Positions 7,629 through 14,959 of a stretch of DNA of 51,926 bases are shown piece after piece. A model generated the notes under the pieces. The model was not told where the DNA came from, did not search any database, and saw only the letters and a list, made by a program, of their open reading frames with translations. The DNA is from UBA4729 sp038236865. Lineage in GTDB: Bacteria > Patescibacteriota > Saccharimonadia > Saccharimonadales > UBA4665. The number at the start of each line of letters is the position of its first letter. Positions within the stretch are counted from its first letter, which is position 1. Made by a program: the position numbers and the translations under genes. The stretch is from NCBI GenBank assembly GCA_038236865.1, contig JBBRZI010000005.1:1-51926 (forward strand), in the 5' to 3' direction.

Positions 7629-8201
7629 TCAAAACAGTGTATTTAATTTGAGCTTGAAGCCAGGGATCACATCTTCGCCATCAAGCTCACCGTTTATTCC
7701 TAATTCTAAAATCGGTTTGGCTTGATCTGGATGGTAGACCTCGATTTGCTTCTTTTCAGGGTTGATTGCCCAAATGAGCCTTACCCCAACGTTTTGCCAA
7801 TTCCTAATTTTCTGTCTGGTTGCTTCTCGTTCCGGCTTGCTTCTCAAGTCAGTGGGAGAGTAGATTTCGATCACCAAATCAGGTACGCAGTTCAAGGCTT
7901 TCTCGGTTATAGCAGGTAGTCGGCTTGTCACTACATAACCCAAATCAGGAATGGGCATCCAACCTGTGCCTACATTAAAGGTAGTGTCAAACCACAGCAC
8001 TCCTATTTTGTCGTCAGGATCAAACAAAGTGATCTGTTTATTGATACGTCGGGCAATCGAACCATGTTCAGCACCTGGCATAGGTTTCTTTACCAGCTTT
8101 CCACCGACCAATTCATATCTATCATTAAATTCTGGTAAGGCTTCAAACTCCGCTGGCGAATAGGTTTGCTCAGGGGTAGTTGGTTTGGCTCTTAACGCCA
8201 T
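7629..8201 (-). CDS. Uma2 family protein (DUF820, PD-(D/E)XK-like fold)
   Basis: A 190-aa single-domain protein of the Uma2/DUF820 family, abundant in cyanobacteria and Chloroflexota and related to restriction-type nucleases. Visible family features: the N-terminal YSPAEFEALPEF...YELVGGKLV, and the core PIPDLGYV...VPDLVIEIYSPTD followed by K..NW...GVRLIWAINP, holding the Asp-Glu-Lys type active-site residues. GGGAGG lies about 8 nt before the ATG. It is convergent with the aminotransferase gene. The role is unproven; such genes occur as dispersed multicopy families. Confidence 0.9.
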   Translation of the reverse strand: MALRAKPTTPEQTYSPAEFEALPEFNDRYELVGGKLVKKPMPGAEHGSIARRINKQITLFDPDDKIGVLWFDTTFNVGTGWMPIPDLGYVVTSRLPAITEKALNCVPDLVIEIYSPTDLRSKPEREATRQKIRNWQNVGVRLIWAINPEKKQIEVYHPDQAKPILELGINGELDGEDVIPGFKLKLNTLF

Positions 8202-8396
8202 AATTCAGCCTCCCTTTATATATTACACATTCAACTTAACGTTTAACATCCGGCCTTACTCGAAATTGCCTCGTGCCACTCTAAACTGATTTTGCTTTGT
8301 CAAAGTTTGATTGGCAAACCTAGTGTTGGTTCCGACCTGGCCCTGTTTATAAGTATAAATCACAAAGGGGGTATTTACAAACCAAAGCTGTTTTAA
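8202..8396. other. Intergenic stretch without recognised genes
   Basis: AT-rich DNA upstream of the Uma2 gene, presumably including its promoter. No ORF, RNA gene or repeat could be recognised here. Confidence 0.5.
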
Positions 8397-8424
8397 GGGG
8401 CCGGATCGTACTTGATTCGGCCCC
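8397..8424 (-). terminator. Hairpin after the kinase/WD40 remnant
   Basis: GGGGCCG (8397-8403) and CGGCCCC (8418-8424) form a GC-rich stem. On the minus strand it is followed by TTAAAACAG, a weak T-tract. It is positioned to end transcription of the 27-kb cluster. Confidence 0.5.
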
Positions 8425-8444
8425 TAAGTGTAACCGTAAAAAGC

Positions 8445-8640
8445 TTATCTTATAGCTGCCGGATCGACCTGCCAGATTTTGACCGAGCCGTTTAGTTGGC
8501 TTGTCACCAATTGCTTGCCGTCCGGTGAGAGCGTCATGGAGGTCAAACCCATTGTCTGCGAGAAGGTCGTGCTGTAGAGTTCGCGCCCGCTCGCTACCTC
8601 CCAAACTTTGACCAGATTGTCAGGCTCGCTCAGATAATCA
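8445..8640 (-). pseudogene. WD40-repeat C-terminal remnant
   Basis: Reading the minus strand in the frame that ends with TAA at 8445-8447 gives SEPDNLVKVWEVASGREL, then a TMTLSPDGKQLVTSQ-like stretch, then GSVKIWQVDPAA: about 1.5 WD40 blades with the VKVWEVASG and SPDG signatures. There is no start codon or ribosome binding site. The reading overlaps the stop codon of the upstream kinase gene in another frame. It is best explained as the tail of a WD40 domain left after the kinase 3' end was replaced or frameshifted. Confidence 0.75.
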
Positions 8641-11400
8641 CGGAATTGACTCGACGAAATCGTTCTGGACGTAGAAGCCGCTCTGTCCGCTCACTTTGGC
8701 AGTGGCGCTGACGGCGTAACAAATCTTGCTGACCGGAGCGCCAACTATCGTGACGGTCCAGGTCGCCTTACCCAGTCCTTCGCGCAAGTAATTGCCACCT
8801 CCGTCGGTCACAGCCGTGAAAGAGTAACCACCACTGCTGATAAGTACCGTCACGCCCGCCATTGGCTGTCGGTTACGGTTTAGCACAATCCCGCGTACCC
8901 CACTTCGTCCTAGATCGGGAACATCCGGCACGTTCGGCTGAGAACTATTATAGACAAAGAAATTGCTGCCACTGCCGCCCCTTTCGCACACACCGGGGTT
9001 AGAGACGGGGGGCGCGGGCGTAGGCGTGGGAGGTTGCAACCGACGATTAGTTTCGTTCAGGTCGGCCTGCGCCTTCGACTTGTCGCCTACCTCTATTTTG
9101 AGCGCAGCCTCGAACCGGCCTTTGGCCTCTTGCAATAAGTTTTGCTCCAGGGCTTTCTCGCCTAGAATAACCAGCGCGTTATAGTAAAGTTCGGCGGTAT
9201 TACGGTACTTGCCCTCTGCGCCGGGGGCTTTAATCAGGTCGTAAAGCTGGCCGAGCGGTGTAATCGCAAAGTTAAATTGTTCTTTATCATATTGAGCGCG
9301 ACCCTGGGCGTAGAATTCGGCTTTTTGAAGCGAATCCTTAAGCTTGTCGTAATTCGGGTCAAGTGCCGCCGCTTTGCGGTAGATATTGACGGCCATTTCC
9401 GCCGAAGCTAACTCAAAATCCTGGGCGATCAGGGCATCCGCTTGCTTGACATAAGCCGTTACCAGCAACGGTTTGACCGCCGCATAAGCCGTCGCTTCGG
9501 GCGGAACCTTCTCGAATTGGTTAGCTGCTTCGACCCAATTACCACTGTCAAAGGCCGCTTTACCGAGCGCAAAAGCCGCTTCTGCCGGGCTGGACGTAGC
9601 GATTGGAGGTTGAGTTGGGGCCGGAGTCGCGGTTGGCGCAGGGGTAGCACTCGGCAACACCGCCGAAGTAGCTACGGGAGTTACTTCGATCCCAACGCTG
9701 GGGGTCGGGGCGGGGGTCGGGCTGGCCTCGCTCAAACTGGTAGGGGTCGGTAATGCCGCCGAGACAGTCGGCGAAACCGGCGCAGGCTTGTTTGCCTGTC
9801 CAACTTTAGATTGGTTTGGCCCCAAATTTAAGAATAGCCATAGTAGCACTAACATAAACAGAATTAGCCATATCGGAAGTAATACCCAGAGTAGAGTTTT
9901 GACCGAAAAGCCTTTCCTTTTTTTACTCCATTGAGGTGGGCCAGGGTTGTAAACTGGCCCATTATTATAGGAAGTCGGTCTAACGTTTTGGAAGAGTGCC
10001 GGGGCTACTGGCGGGCCGGATGGGGGAAAATTGGCTGACCCACCAGCTTTGCCGTTGGGATGGTAGCCATTACTATGATTGCCGTTGGGCTGACCAGCAT
10101 TGGGATGTAGGCTGTTGGGATGATAGCCATTGGAATGGTTGCTGTTAGGGTGGCCTCCGTTGGGATGATAGCCATTGGAATGAATGACGTTGGGCTGACC
10201 ACTGCTCGAAGGTAGGACAGGCGACCCAAAATTCTGAGGTTGGGGATAGTTCGGTACAAAACTGGCGGGTGGATTGGGTGCCTGGGGCGGTCTCAATTCG
10301 GGATGGATCGGCAGGGTAGTTTCGTTGTTGATTGGAATGTTAGAACCAGCGTTGGTAGGCATAGCGATTGGGGGTGCAGCAGAAATGATCGACGCTTGTT
10401 GAGATTGTCTGTATTTTTCCTGGGCCTCTGCAATCGCCTTGTAGTCAAAATCGGTCATGGTGTGGCTTAGCTCAGAGGAAGCAGCGCTTTCCTCAGTACC
10501 ATCCATCGCCTCGGTATCGGCAATATCATCATCCTGATTGACTAAATTTACCCCGGAAAAATGGGGAGCAAGCCGACCATTCAGCCCGTTTTCCAGGTCA
10601 CGCTTAACCAATTCGGCCTGTTGGTAGCGTTGGGCCGGGTCACGTTCCAGGAGGTTTGCTATCAGGCGATCCAACCAGGGCGGTATCTGCCCATTTAGCT
10701 GGCTGGGCGGCATAGCCCCAGACCTGGCGTAGCGGTAACCCGTCACCATCTCGTACAGAATTAGGCCTAGCGTATATAAATCGGAGGCCGGGTTCAGGTA
10801 AATTGCGCCGCTCTGCTGCTCTGGGGACATATAAACAGCAGTACCGGGATGGATTTGCCCGGCCAAAAACTGCTCCTGACTGCTACAGGCCACCCCAAAA
10901 TCGGCTACTACCCCCTGCCCATTCTGGCGTAGCAAGATATTGCTGGGCTTCAAATCGCGATGGATCAAATAATGGGGGTCATTGTGGATCATTTGCAAGG
11001 CGCGGCAAATATCAAGCCCGATCTCGGCGGCTCGTTTGTAGGGTAGGGACTGTCTTTCGCGTAGCATAGCCGCCAGGGAGCCGGGCAAAAATTCCAGCAC
11101 CAAATAATGATTGCCCGCCGGATCGCTTTGCAAATCGTGAACGCTTATAATGCCTGGGTTGCCGGTAAAGCGAGAACTCAAGGTCGCTTCGCGCCGGAAT
11201 TTTTGGAGTTGATCCGCGTAATCCCCTACTTGGGGTGAAAGGCCGGACGGGTTGAGGAGAGCTTTGATTGCTACTAAACGTTGGAGTACCGTGTCGTAGG
11301 CTTTGTAAACCGAACAAAAGCCCCCTTTAGCTATAAAGCTTTCAATCCGATAACGTCCTATAATAAGGTGACCTGACCGAAGTTGTTCGCTCATATCCAA
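8638..11400 (-). CDS. Membrane Ser/Thr kinase with outside TPR region and beta-sandwich end
   Basis: A 920-aa Hanks-type kinase. The kinase domain (about 17-270) has the glycine loop AKGGFCSVY, Lys46 (VAIK), HRDLKPSN (His147-Asp149), DFG (167-169) and SPE, so it should be active. A disordered Asn/His/Pro-rich segment follows, with NHSNGYHPNG-like repeats (402-450). One TM segment (502-525) comes next, then a Pro/Thr linker, a TPR-like helical region and a terminal CarboxypepD-reg-like beta domain (GVRGIVLNRNRQPMAGVTV). Topology: kinase inside, TPR and beta domain outside. It is the last gene of the phospho-signalling cluster and likely has its own promoter, with a CRP-type box at 11551. Confidence 0.92.
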   Translation of the reverse strand: MDMSEQLRSGHLIIGRYRIESFIAKGGFCSVYKAYDTVLQRLVAIKALLNPSGLSPQVGDYADQLQKFRREATLSSRFTGNPGIISVHDLQSDPAGNHYLVLEFLPGSLAAMLRERQSLPYKRAAEIGLDICRALQMIHNDPHYLIHRDLKPSNILLRQNGQGVVADFGVACSSQEQFLAGQIHPGTAVYMSPEQQSGAIYLNPASDLYTLGLILYEMVTGYRYARSGAMPPSQLNGQIPPWLDRLIANLLERDPAQRYQQAELVKRDLENGLNGRLAPHFSGVNLVNQDDDIADTEAMDGTEESAASSELSHTMTDFDYKAIAEAQEKYRQSQQASIISAAPPIAMPTNAGSNIPINNETTLPIHPELRPPQAPNPPASFVPNYPQPQNFGSPVLPSSSGQPNVIHSNGYHPNGGHPNSNHSNGYHPNSLHPNAGQPNGNHSNGYHPNGKAGGSANFPPSGPPVAPALFQNVRPTSYNNGPVYNPGPPQWSKKRKGFSVKTLLWVLLPIWLILFMLVLLWLFLNLGPNQSKVGQANKPAPVSPTVSAALPTPTSLSEASPTPAPTPSVGIEVTPVATSAVLPSATPAPTATPAPTQPPIATSSPAEAAFALGKAAFDSGNWVEAANQFEKVPPEATAYAAVKPLLVTAYVKQADALIAQDFELASAEMAVNIYRKAAALDPNYDKLKDSLQKAEFYAQGRAQYDKEQFNFAITPLGQLYDLIKAPGAEGKYRNTAELYYNALVILGEKALEQNLLQEAKGRFEAALKIEVGDKSKAQADLNETNRRLQPPTPTPAPPVSNPGVCERGGSGSNFFVYNSSQPNVPDVPDLGRSGVRGIVLNRNRQPMAGVTVLISSGGYSFTAVTDGGGNYLREGLGKATWTVTIVGAPVSKICYAVSATAKVSGQSGFYVQNDFVESIP
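10050..10195 (-). repeat. Degenerate repeat encoding Asn/His-rich NHSNGYHPNG units
   Basis: Several 12- to 30-bp units built from TTGGGATGATAGCCATTGGA-like blocks encode the low-complexity juxtamembrane linker of the kinase (about residues 402-450). Histidines and asparagines recur every few residues. Confidence 0.8.
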
Positions 11401-11672
11401 CTTATCCTATTGTTATCTCGTGGTTATCTGGTTGTTATTTACAATTTCGCTCGTCTTAAAAAAGATACTAACAAACCATCTACGTTTATTTGCGTACTTT
11501 ACTATAATGTAAAGGTAGCATATTTCTGATTATATAACCAGTATCTAGCCCGTGATGTTCGTCACAGTTGCTAATTTTTAATAAAGGGTAGTAAAGGCCA
11601 GGTGGTGCAGTTAGCTTTATGGTATCAACTTCTAATCGTCAAACCGCTGACTGCCCCACCCGACTGGCTTGC
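11401..11672. promoter_or_regulatory. Regulatory region upstream of the kinase gene
   Basis: AT-rich noncoding DNA of 270 bp. On the minus strand, TATAAT (11534-11529) could be a -10 box. It has no good -35; instead a CRP-type box covers that position. A dyad CTTTAC-N6-GTAAAG lies at 11497-11514, near the inferred transcription start. Confidence 0.45.
11551..11566. promoter_or_regulatory. CRP/FNR-type box 1
   Basis: CGTGA-TGTTCG-TCACA matches the CRP consensus TGTGA-N6-TCACA at 9 of 10 positions. It covers the -35 position of the candidate -10 at 11529-11534 on the minus strand, as in an activator-dependent promoter. A second box with a perfect match is at 14864. Confidence 0.55.
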
Positions 11673-12020
11673 CTATTTATAAGAAAATTTGCTTTTTTTC
11701 TTGATCTTGCCCAGAGCCGCGCTATTTTTGTAGCTTGTAATAATTAGGTCGCCCCGACCGACGACAACGGTCAGCCCGATCAGACGGGTAATGGCTGGAA
11801 GATGGCGGTGTTGCCAGGGCAGGTCTTTGGCTGCCAGAAAATGAAAACGTACCCCCGTGCGCCATAATACCCGTCCGTAGCGTAAAACATAGGCGATTTG
11901 AAGTTGACTTAACCGGCGCTGGCAGGCCCGTTTGCGACCATGTTCGGTCAGTCGAGCCTCGACCTCTAGTCTGCCGTCCAGCACTAAATTCAATACCTCC
12001 TGGTCGGTTAAACTATCCAT
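11673..12020 (-). CDS. DUF4258-like small protein
   Basis: A 115-aa basic protein. The pattern LTEHGRKRACQRRLSQLQIAYVL (shown here split: LTEHGRKRACQRR, then LSQLQIAYVL), followed by RFHFLAAKDLP, LIGLTVVVG and LIITSYKN, matches the DUF4258 type, a RelE-like fold often found beside antitoxins. GGAGGGAGC precedes the ATG by about 5 nt. No antitoxin is visible next to it; the gene stands alone between the FHA-ATPase and the kinase of the phospho-signalling cluster. The lysine-rich C terminus (KIKKKSKFSYK) is unusual. Function unknown. Confidence 0.7.
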   Translation of the reverse strand: MDSLTDQEVLNLVLDGRLEVEARLTEHGRKRACQRRLSQLQIAYVLRYGRVLWRTGVRFHFLAAKDLPWQHRHLPAITRLIGLTVVVGRGDLIITSYKNSAALGKIKKKSKFSYK

Positions 12021-12228
12021 AAGTAGCTCCCTCCTGGTGTATAGTGTAATTAATTTGTTAAACGTAAAAGCTTGTTACAATCGATTAGCATAGAGCGATC
12101 CAGGTCTTTCCACTGACTATAAGATAGCATAGTTCTTTCTAAATTAACCCGTCAATAGACAGACGTTTTAACATCTTCATCGTCCGGGACCCGGAGGAAT
12201 AAACCGACTGACAAATTGCAAACGCTGT

Positions 12229-12310
12229 AGAGGATAGAGGACTGAGGACTGAGGACTGAGTGGGTCGGAGGTGGGGAGGATTTACGATTTACGATTTACG
12301 ATTTACGATT
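12229..12310. repeat. GGACTGA and TTACGAT heptamer arrays (left part)
   Basis: Three GGACTGA units (about 12238-12260) are followed, after a G-rich spacer, by four TTACGAT units (12282-12310). The TTACGAT array is interrupted by the element at 12311-12453 and resumes after it. Confidence 0.8.
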
Positions 12311-12453
12311 GTAACTACTCAGCCATGTCATTGTGAGGCGGGAGATTACCTCGATTTTGCCGGAGATAGTTCTCCGCCGAAGAATCTTAGACCCTTCGTG
12401 GCCTCACCCCCTTTGGGGGCGGCGGCTCAGGGTGACCTAGCCTGAGTAGTTAC
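12311..12453. mobile_element. MITE-like element with 12-bp perfect inverted ends, copy 1
   Basis: GTAACTACTCAG (12311-12322) and CTGAGTAGTTAC (12442-12453) are exact inverted repeats bounding 143 bp. TTACGAT heptamers stand on both sides, which suggests insertion into such an array. The interior (TGTCATT-TGAGGCGGGA-ATTACCTC and CCGCCGAAGAATCT) also occurs, inverted, in the 115-bp element at 38654-38768. No coding capacity; any mobilisation would be in trans. Confidence 0.7.
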
Positions 12454-12552
12454 TTACGATTTACGATTTACGATTTAAGGTACAGATTGGCTACCTTCAA
12501 GCTTTCTCTGTATTTTACATTCTGCCTTCTGCCTTCTGCCTTCTGCCTTTTT
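12454..12552. repeat. TTACGAT array (right part) and CTTCTGC array
   Basis: Three TTACGAT units (12454-12476) resume after the inserted element. CTTCTGC units (12519-12552) end 6 bp from the stop codon of the FHA-ATPase gene. Confidence 0.8.
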
Positions 12553-12558
12553 CATCCT

Positions 12559-14649
12559 TCAGTCCTTCTTTGTTCCAGGGCGGAGTTCGTAAGCTTTGTT
12601 GAGGTTGACCAGAAAGATTTTTTTGCTATCGCGCCAGGGTTCGATTTGCTGGCGGAGGCGTTTGACGACGGCTTCAAAGCGGTCTTTGTCCACATCGAAG
12701 CTAGTATAGGGGCGGCCCGGTTGCCCGTAGAGATACTCCATCAGGGTCGTTTCTGGCACGACCTGATAGGGTTTTTGATAGAGATACTCGAACAACCGCC
12801 AACTATTAGGCGAGGTAATCTGGATCGGCGGCAGACCGCAAATCGAGATCGTGTGGCGGTTGAGGTCGGCGATCAGCCAGCATTGTTCCGGCTGGAAGCG
12901 TTGCTGCACCAATTCCAGAGTATCGGTTGAAGGGCGACCGATGGGGGACGGTTTGCCGCCGGTCGGTTGTTTTTGATCTGAGGTCGGTTCGCTCCGGTGG
13001 GCAAGATAGGCTCCAAAGACCGGGCTGAAAATTTGCGGATAGGGGCGAGTAGACCGAAAGACCAGACCACGTTGCTCGTAACCGCTCCAATCGAAGTTAT
13101 TAACGTGATATTTTTGGGTCAGGGCCGCTTCGGTATTATCGCCGGGTAGTTTGGATTTAGTGCGTGCAGGTTGTACCTGACTGAGCCAGCCCAGGGCCTG
13201 ATTTTGTTCGGCACTCAGGCTGGCATAGATTTCTTCACATTCCGATAGTACCCGGTCGTCTTCGAGCAATTTGTCTATCAAGATCGGTTCGGACTGGCGG
13301 TCGGACAGGAGCAGCAAATCCGGTTCGGGCGGCACAAGTTGCTGGATTAGCGTAGCCGCGATAGATCGGATCAGGCCGGGGTGCTGGCCGCCCAGTTGCC
13401 GTACTCTTTTGGCAACTAGCTGAAAAACCTGGTGGTCTATCGGCTGACCGTTGCGATAACAGCCTTGCGGTTGAGCGCCAAAAGCCGTTTCCAACCGCTT
13501 CGGCAAGGTATTGGCCGCGCCACCGACGGCGATCAGGCTATAATTGGCGACCAGTTGGGCCGCTTCCTCCGAAAGCTTTTCGAGGGCCTGTACCTGGACC
13601 TCGCCTCGCCAGAGTTCAATCTCGCGTTCGACTCGCCTGCGCTCGGTGGGCGAACTCTTTTTGAGCTTGCGTTCGCGCCAGTAATCCAGGTTGACTCGAC
13701 TGGCTAGAACCACCCGCAAACTCGTTCCGTTTGGTATATCGTTGCGGCGTTTAATCAAATTCGACAAATTTTGCCACCATTCCAACGACAACTCGGCCAA
13801 TAGCGCGTCACTCCCATCGAGCAAGAAAGTCAGAGGCCGGGCCTGCCTTTTTAGCCAGACCTTATAGCCCCGGTCGAGCAAGTCAAGCGCCTCACCGTCG
13901 GTTGCCGTTAGAGCGCTACTCGCTAGTTGATTTAGTTCCTGACGAAGCGAACCATCCGGCAAGCTGGGATCGTCCATTTCCAAATTGCGGCGTAGTTGTT
14001 GGAGCAAGCCGCCCACCAGTGGGCCGGGCCGGATGTCTTCCAATTCTGCTTCGGCATCAAAATAGAGCAAGGCCGGTTGGTTCTTCCAAAAGCGGGTGAC
14101 TTCGAGGTGTTCGCTACTATGCAAATGCTCCTGGAGGGTCGGGTTGGTTAGGGCTTGAAGTAGATGCGATTTGCCGGTTCCGGCGCTTCCATACAGCCAG
14201 ACCAGCGGGTACTTGTAAAAAATATAATGATAGAGATAGCTGGCTTCTTCGAGCCGCACCGTAATATTCTGGTAGGGGAAAGGGTCGGTCTCGGTCTCCG
14301 GCTCAACTTTGGTATCCCACAGTAAAAAAGTCAGTTCGTAACGGTCATCCCGGCAGATCGTAATTTTATCGTTGTGGAGCAGTGGCCCGGCCTGATCGCC
14401 TTTGAGCAATTCCTCGCCCCGTAGCTTGGTTCCGTTGGCGCTGGCGTTGTCCACCAGAAAATAATCCCGCCCCTGTTGCACGATAAAAGCGTGCTGACGG
14501 CTGACCCGCAAATGGTCGAGCCGCACGTCGGCATCCTCAGCCCGCCCGATCACGACCTGGGGCTTTTTAATCGAGACTTCCTGTTGTGCGCCTTGCTCGT
14601 TCTTAAAAACTAGGCGTGGCCTGATTGTATTTCTGGTGGCGTTGCTCAT
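12559..14649 (-). CDS. FHA domain - P-loop ATPase - winged-helix regulator
   Basis: A 696-aa protein combining a phosphopeptide reader, an ATPase switch and a DNA-binding end. The FHA domain (about 10-110) keeps IGRAED, VSRQHA and NASANGT, the pThr-contact residues. The ATPase has Walker A GSAGTGKS (154-161), a hydrophobic Walker B-like FLLDGSD (275-281) and a sensor-like VVLASR (313-318), as in STAND/AAA switches. The last 100 residues resemble an OmpR-type winged helix (ITSPNSWRLFEYLYQKP, then VVPETTLMEYLYG, VKRLRQQI and a YEL end). It probably converts phosphorylation by the cluster kinases into transcription control. It is separated from the pseudo-tubulin gene by a terminator and has its own upstream CRP-type box. 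Start ATG 14649 has only a weak ribosome binding site. Confidence 0.85.
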   Translation of the reverse strand: MSNATRNTIRPRLVFKNEQGAQQEVSIKKPQVVIGRAEDADVRLDHLRVSRQHAFIVQQGRDYFLVDNASANGTKLRGEELLKGDQAGPLLHNDKITICRDDRYELTFLLWDTKVEPETETDPFPYQNITVRLEEASYLYHYIFYKYPLVWLYGSAGTGKSHLLQALTNPTLQEHLHSSEHLEVTRFWKNQPALLYFDAEAELEDIRPGPLVGGLLQQLRRNLEMDDPSLPDGSLRQELNQLASSALTATDGEALDLLDRGYKVWLKRQARPLTFLLDGSDALLAELSLEWWQNLSNLIKRRNDIPNGTSLRVVLASRVNLDYWRERKLKKSSPTERRRVEREIELWRGEVQVQALEKLSEEAAQLVANYSLIAVGGAANTLPKRLETAFGAQPQGCYRNGQPIDHQVFQLVAKRVRQLGGQHPGLIRSIAATLIQQLVPPEPDLLLLSDRQSEPILIDKLLEDDRVLSECEEIYASLSAEQNQALGWLSQVQPARTKSKLPGDNTEAALTQKYHVNNFDWSGYEQRGLVFRSTRPYPQIFSPVFGAYLAHRSEPTSDQKQPTGGKPSPIGRPSTDTLELVQQRFQPEQCWLIADLNRHTISICGLPPIQITSPNSWRLFEYLYQKPYQVVPETTLMEYLYGQPGRPYTSFDVDKDRFEAVVKRLRQQIEPWRDSKKIFLVNLNKAYELRPGTKKD

Positions 14650-14884
14650 AGTTCGTCTGCCCGGTTATTGCACTGAAGGTTTATTAACACTAACGAATAA
14701 ATTTAGCGGAAGCTTTGGTCTGCCAGATCTAGCTTTTACAGTCCTTAAATATAAGTAAATTTGCTCGGCTTACTGTAGATTTTTTGAAGAAATTTTCGCG
14801 ATTTTACATATAAATTTTACAACATATACAACTTTGATTCAAGTACTAAGTCGGTTAAATCGGTGTGAACTTCATCACACTTAC
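14650..14884. promoter_or_regulatory. AT-rich regulatory region before the FHA-ATPase gene
   Basis: About 235 bp of AT-rich DNA with no ORF, lying between a terminator and the start codon. It must contain the promoter of the FHA-ATPase gene; a clear -35/-10 pair could not be assigned. The CRP-type box at 14864 is at its upstream edge. Confidence 0.45.
14864..14879. promoter_or_regulatory. CRP/FNR-type box 2 (perfect consensus)
   Basis: TGTGA-ACTTCA-TCACA fits TGTGA-N6-TCACA exactly and is symmetric over 18 bp (GTGTGA...TCACAC, 14863-14880). It lies 215 bp upstream of the FHA-ATPase start codon and just beyond the terminator of the preceding gene. Confidence 0.6.
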
Positions 14885-14937
14885 AAAACAGGCCATAGCG
14901 TTACCCATTAACCGGGTAACGTTAGAGCCTGTTTTTG
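14885..14937 (-). terminator. Terminator after the pseudo-tubulin gene
   Basis: AAACAGGC (14886-14893) pairs with GCCTGTTT (14927-14934), with an inner GTTACCC/GGGTAAC stem. On the minus strand the stem ends in CCTGTTTTG. It lies 23 bp after the stop codon and divides the cluster into separate transcription units. Confidence 0.7.
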
Positions 14938-14959
14938 GTTTAAATGGTTGAACTGAGGA

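Noticed and set aside
8347..8604. Reading frame of 85 codons on the minus strand after the kinase
   Set aside because: The WD40 signatures are in a different frame of the same DNA; this frame has no motif.
12487..12930. Rightward reading frame starting in a heptamer array
   Set aside because: It overlaps the FHA-ATPase gene, and its first part is only repeat translation.
12559..14649. Calling the FHA-ATPase a DnaA-type replication initiator because of its FHA-independent P-loop and DNA-binding end
   Set aside because: The C-terminal pattern fits an OmpR-type winged helix, not DnaA domain IV, and no DnaA-box cluster was seen nearby.
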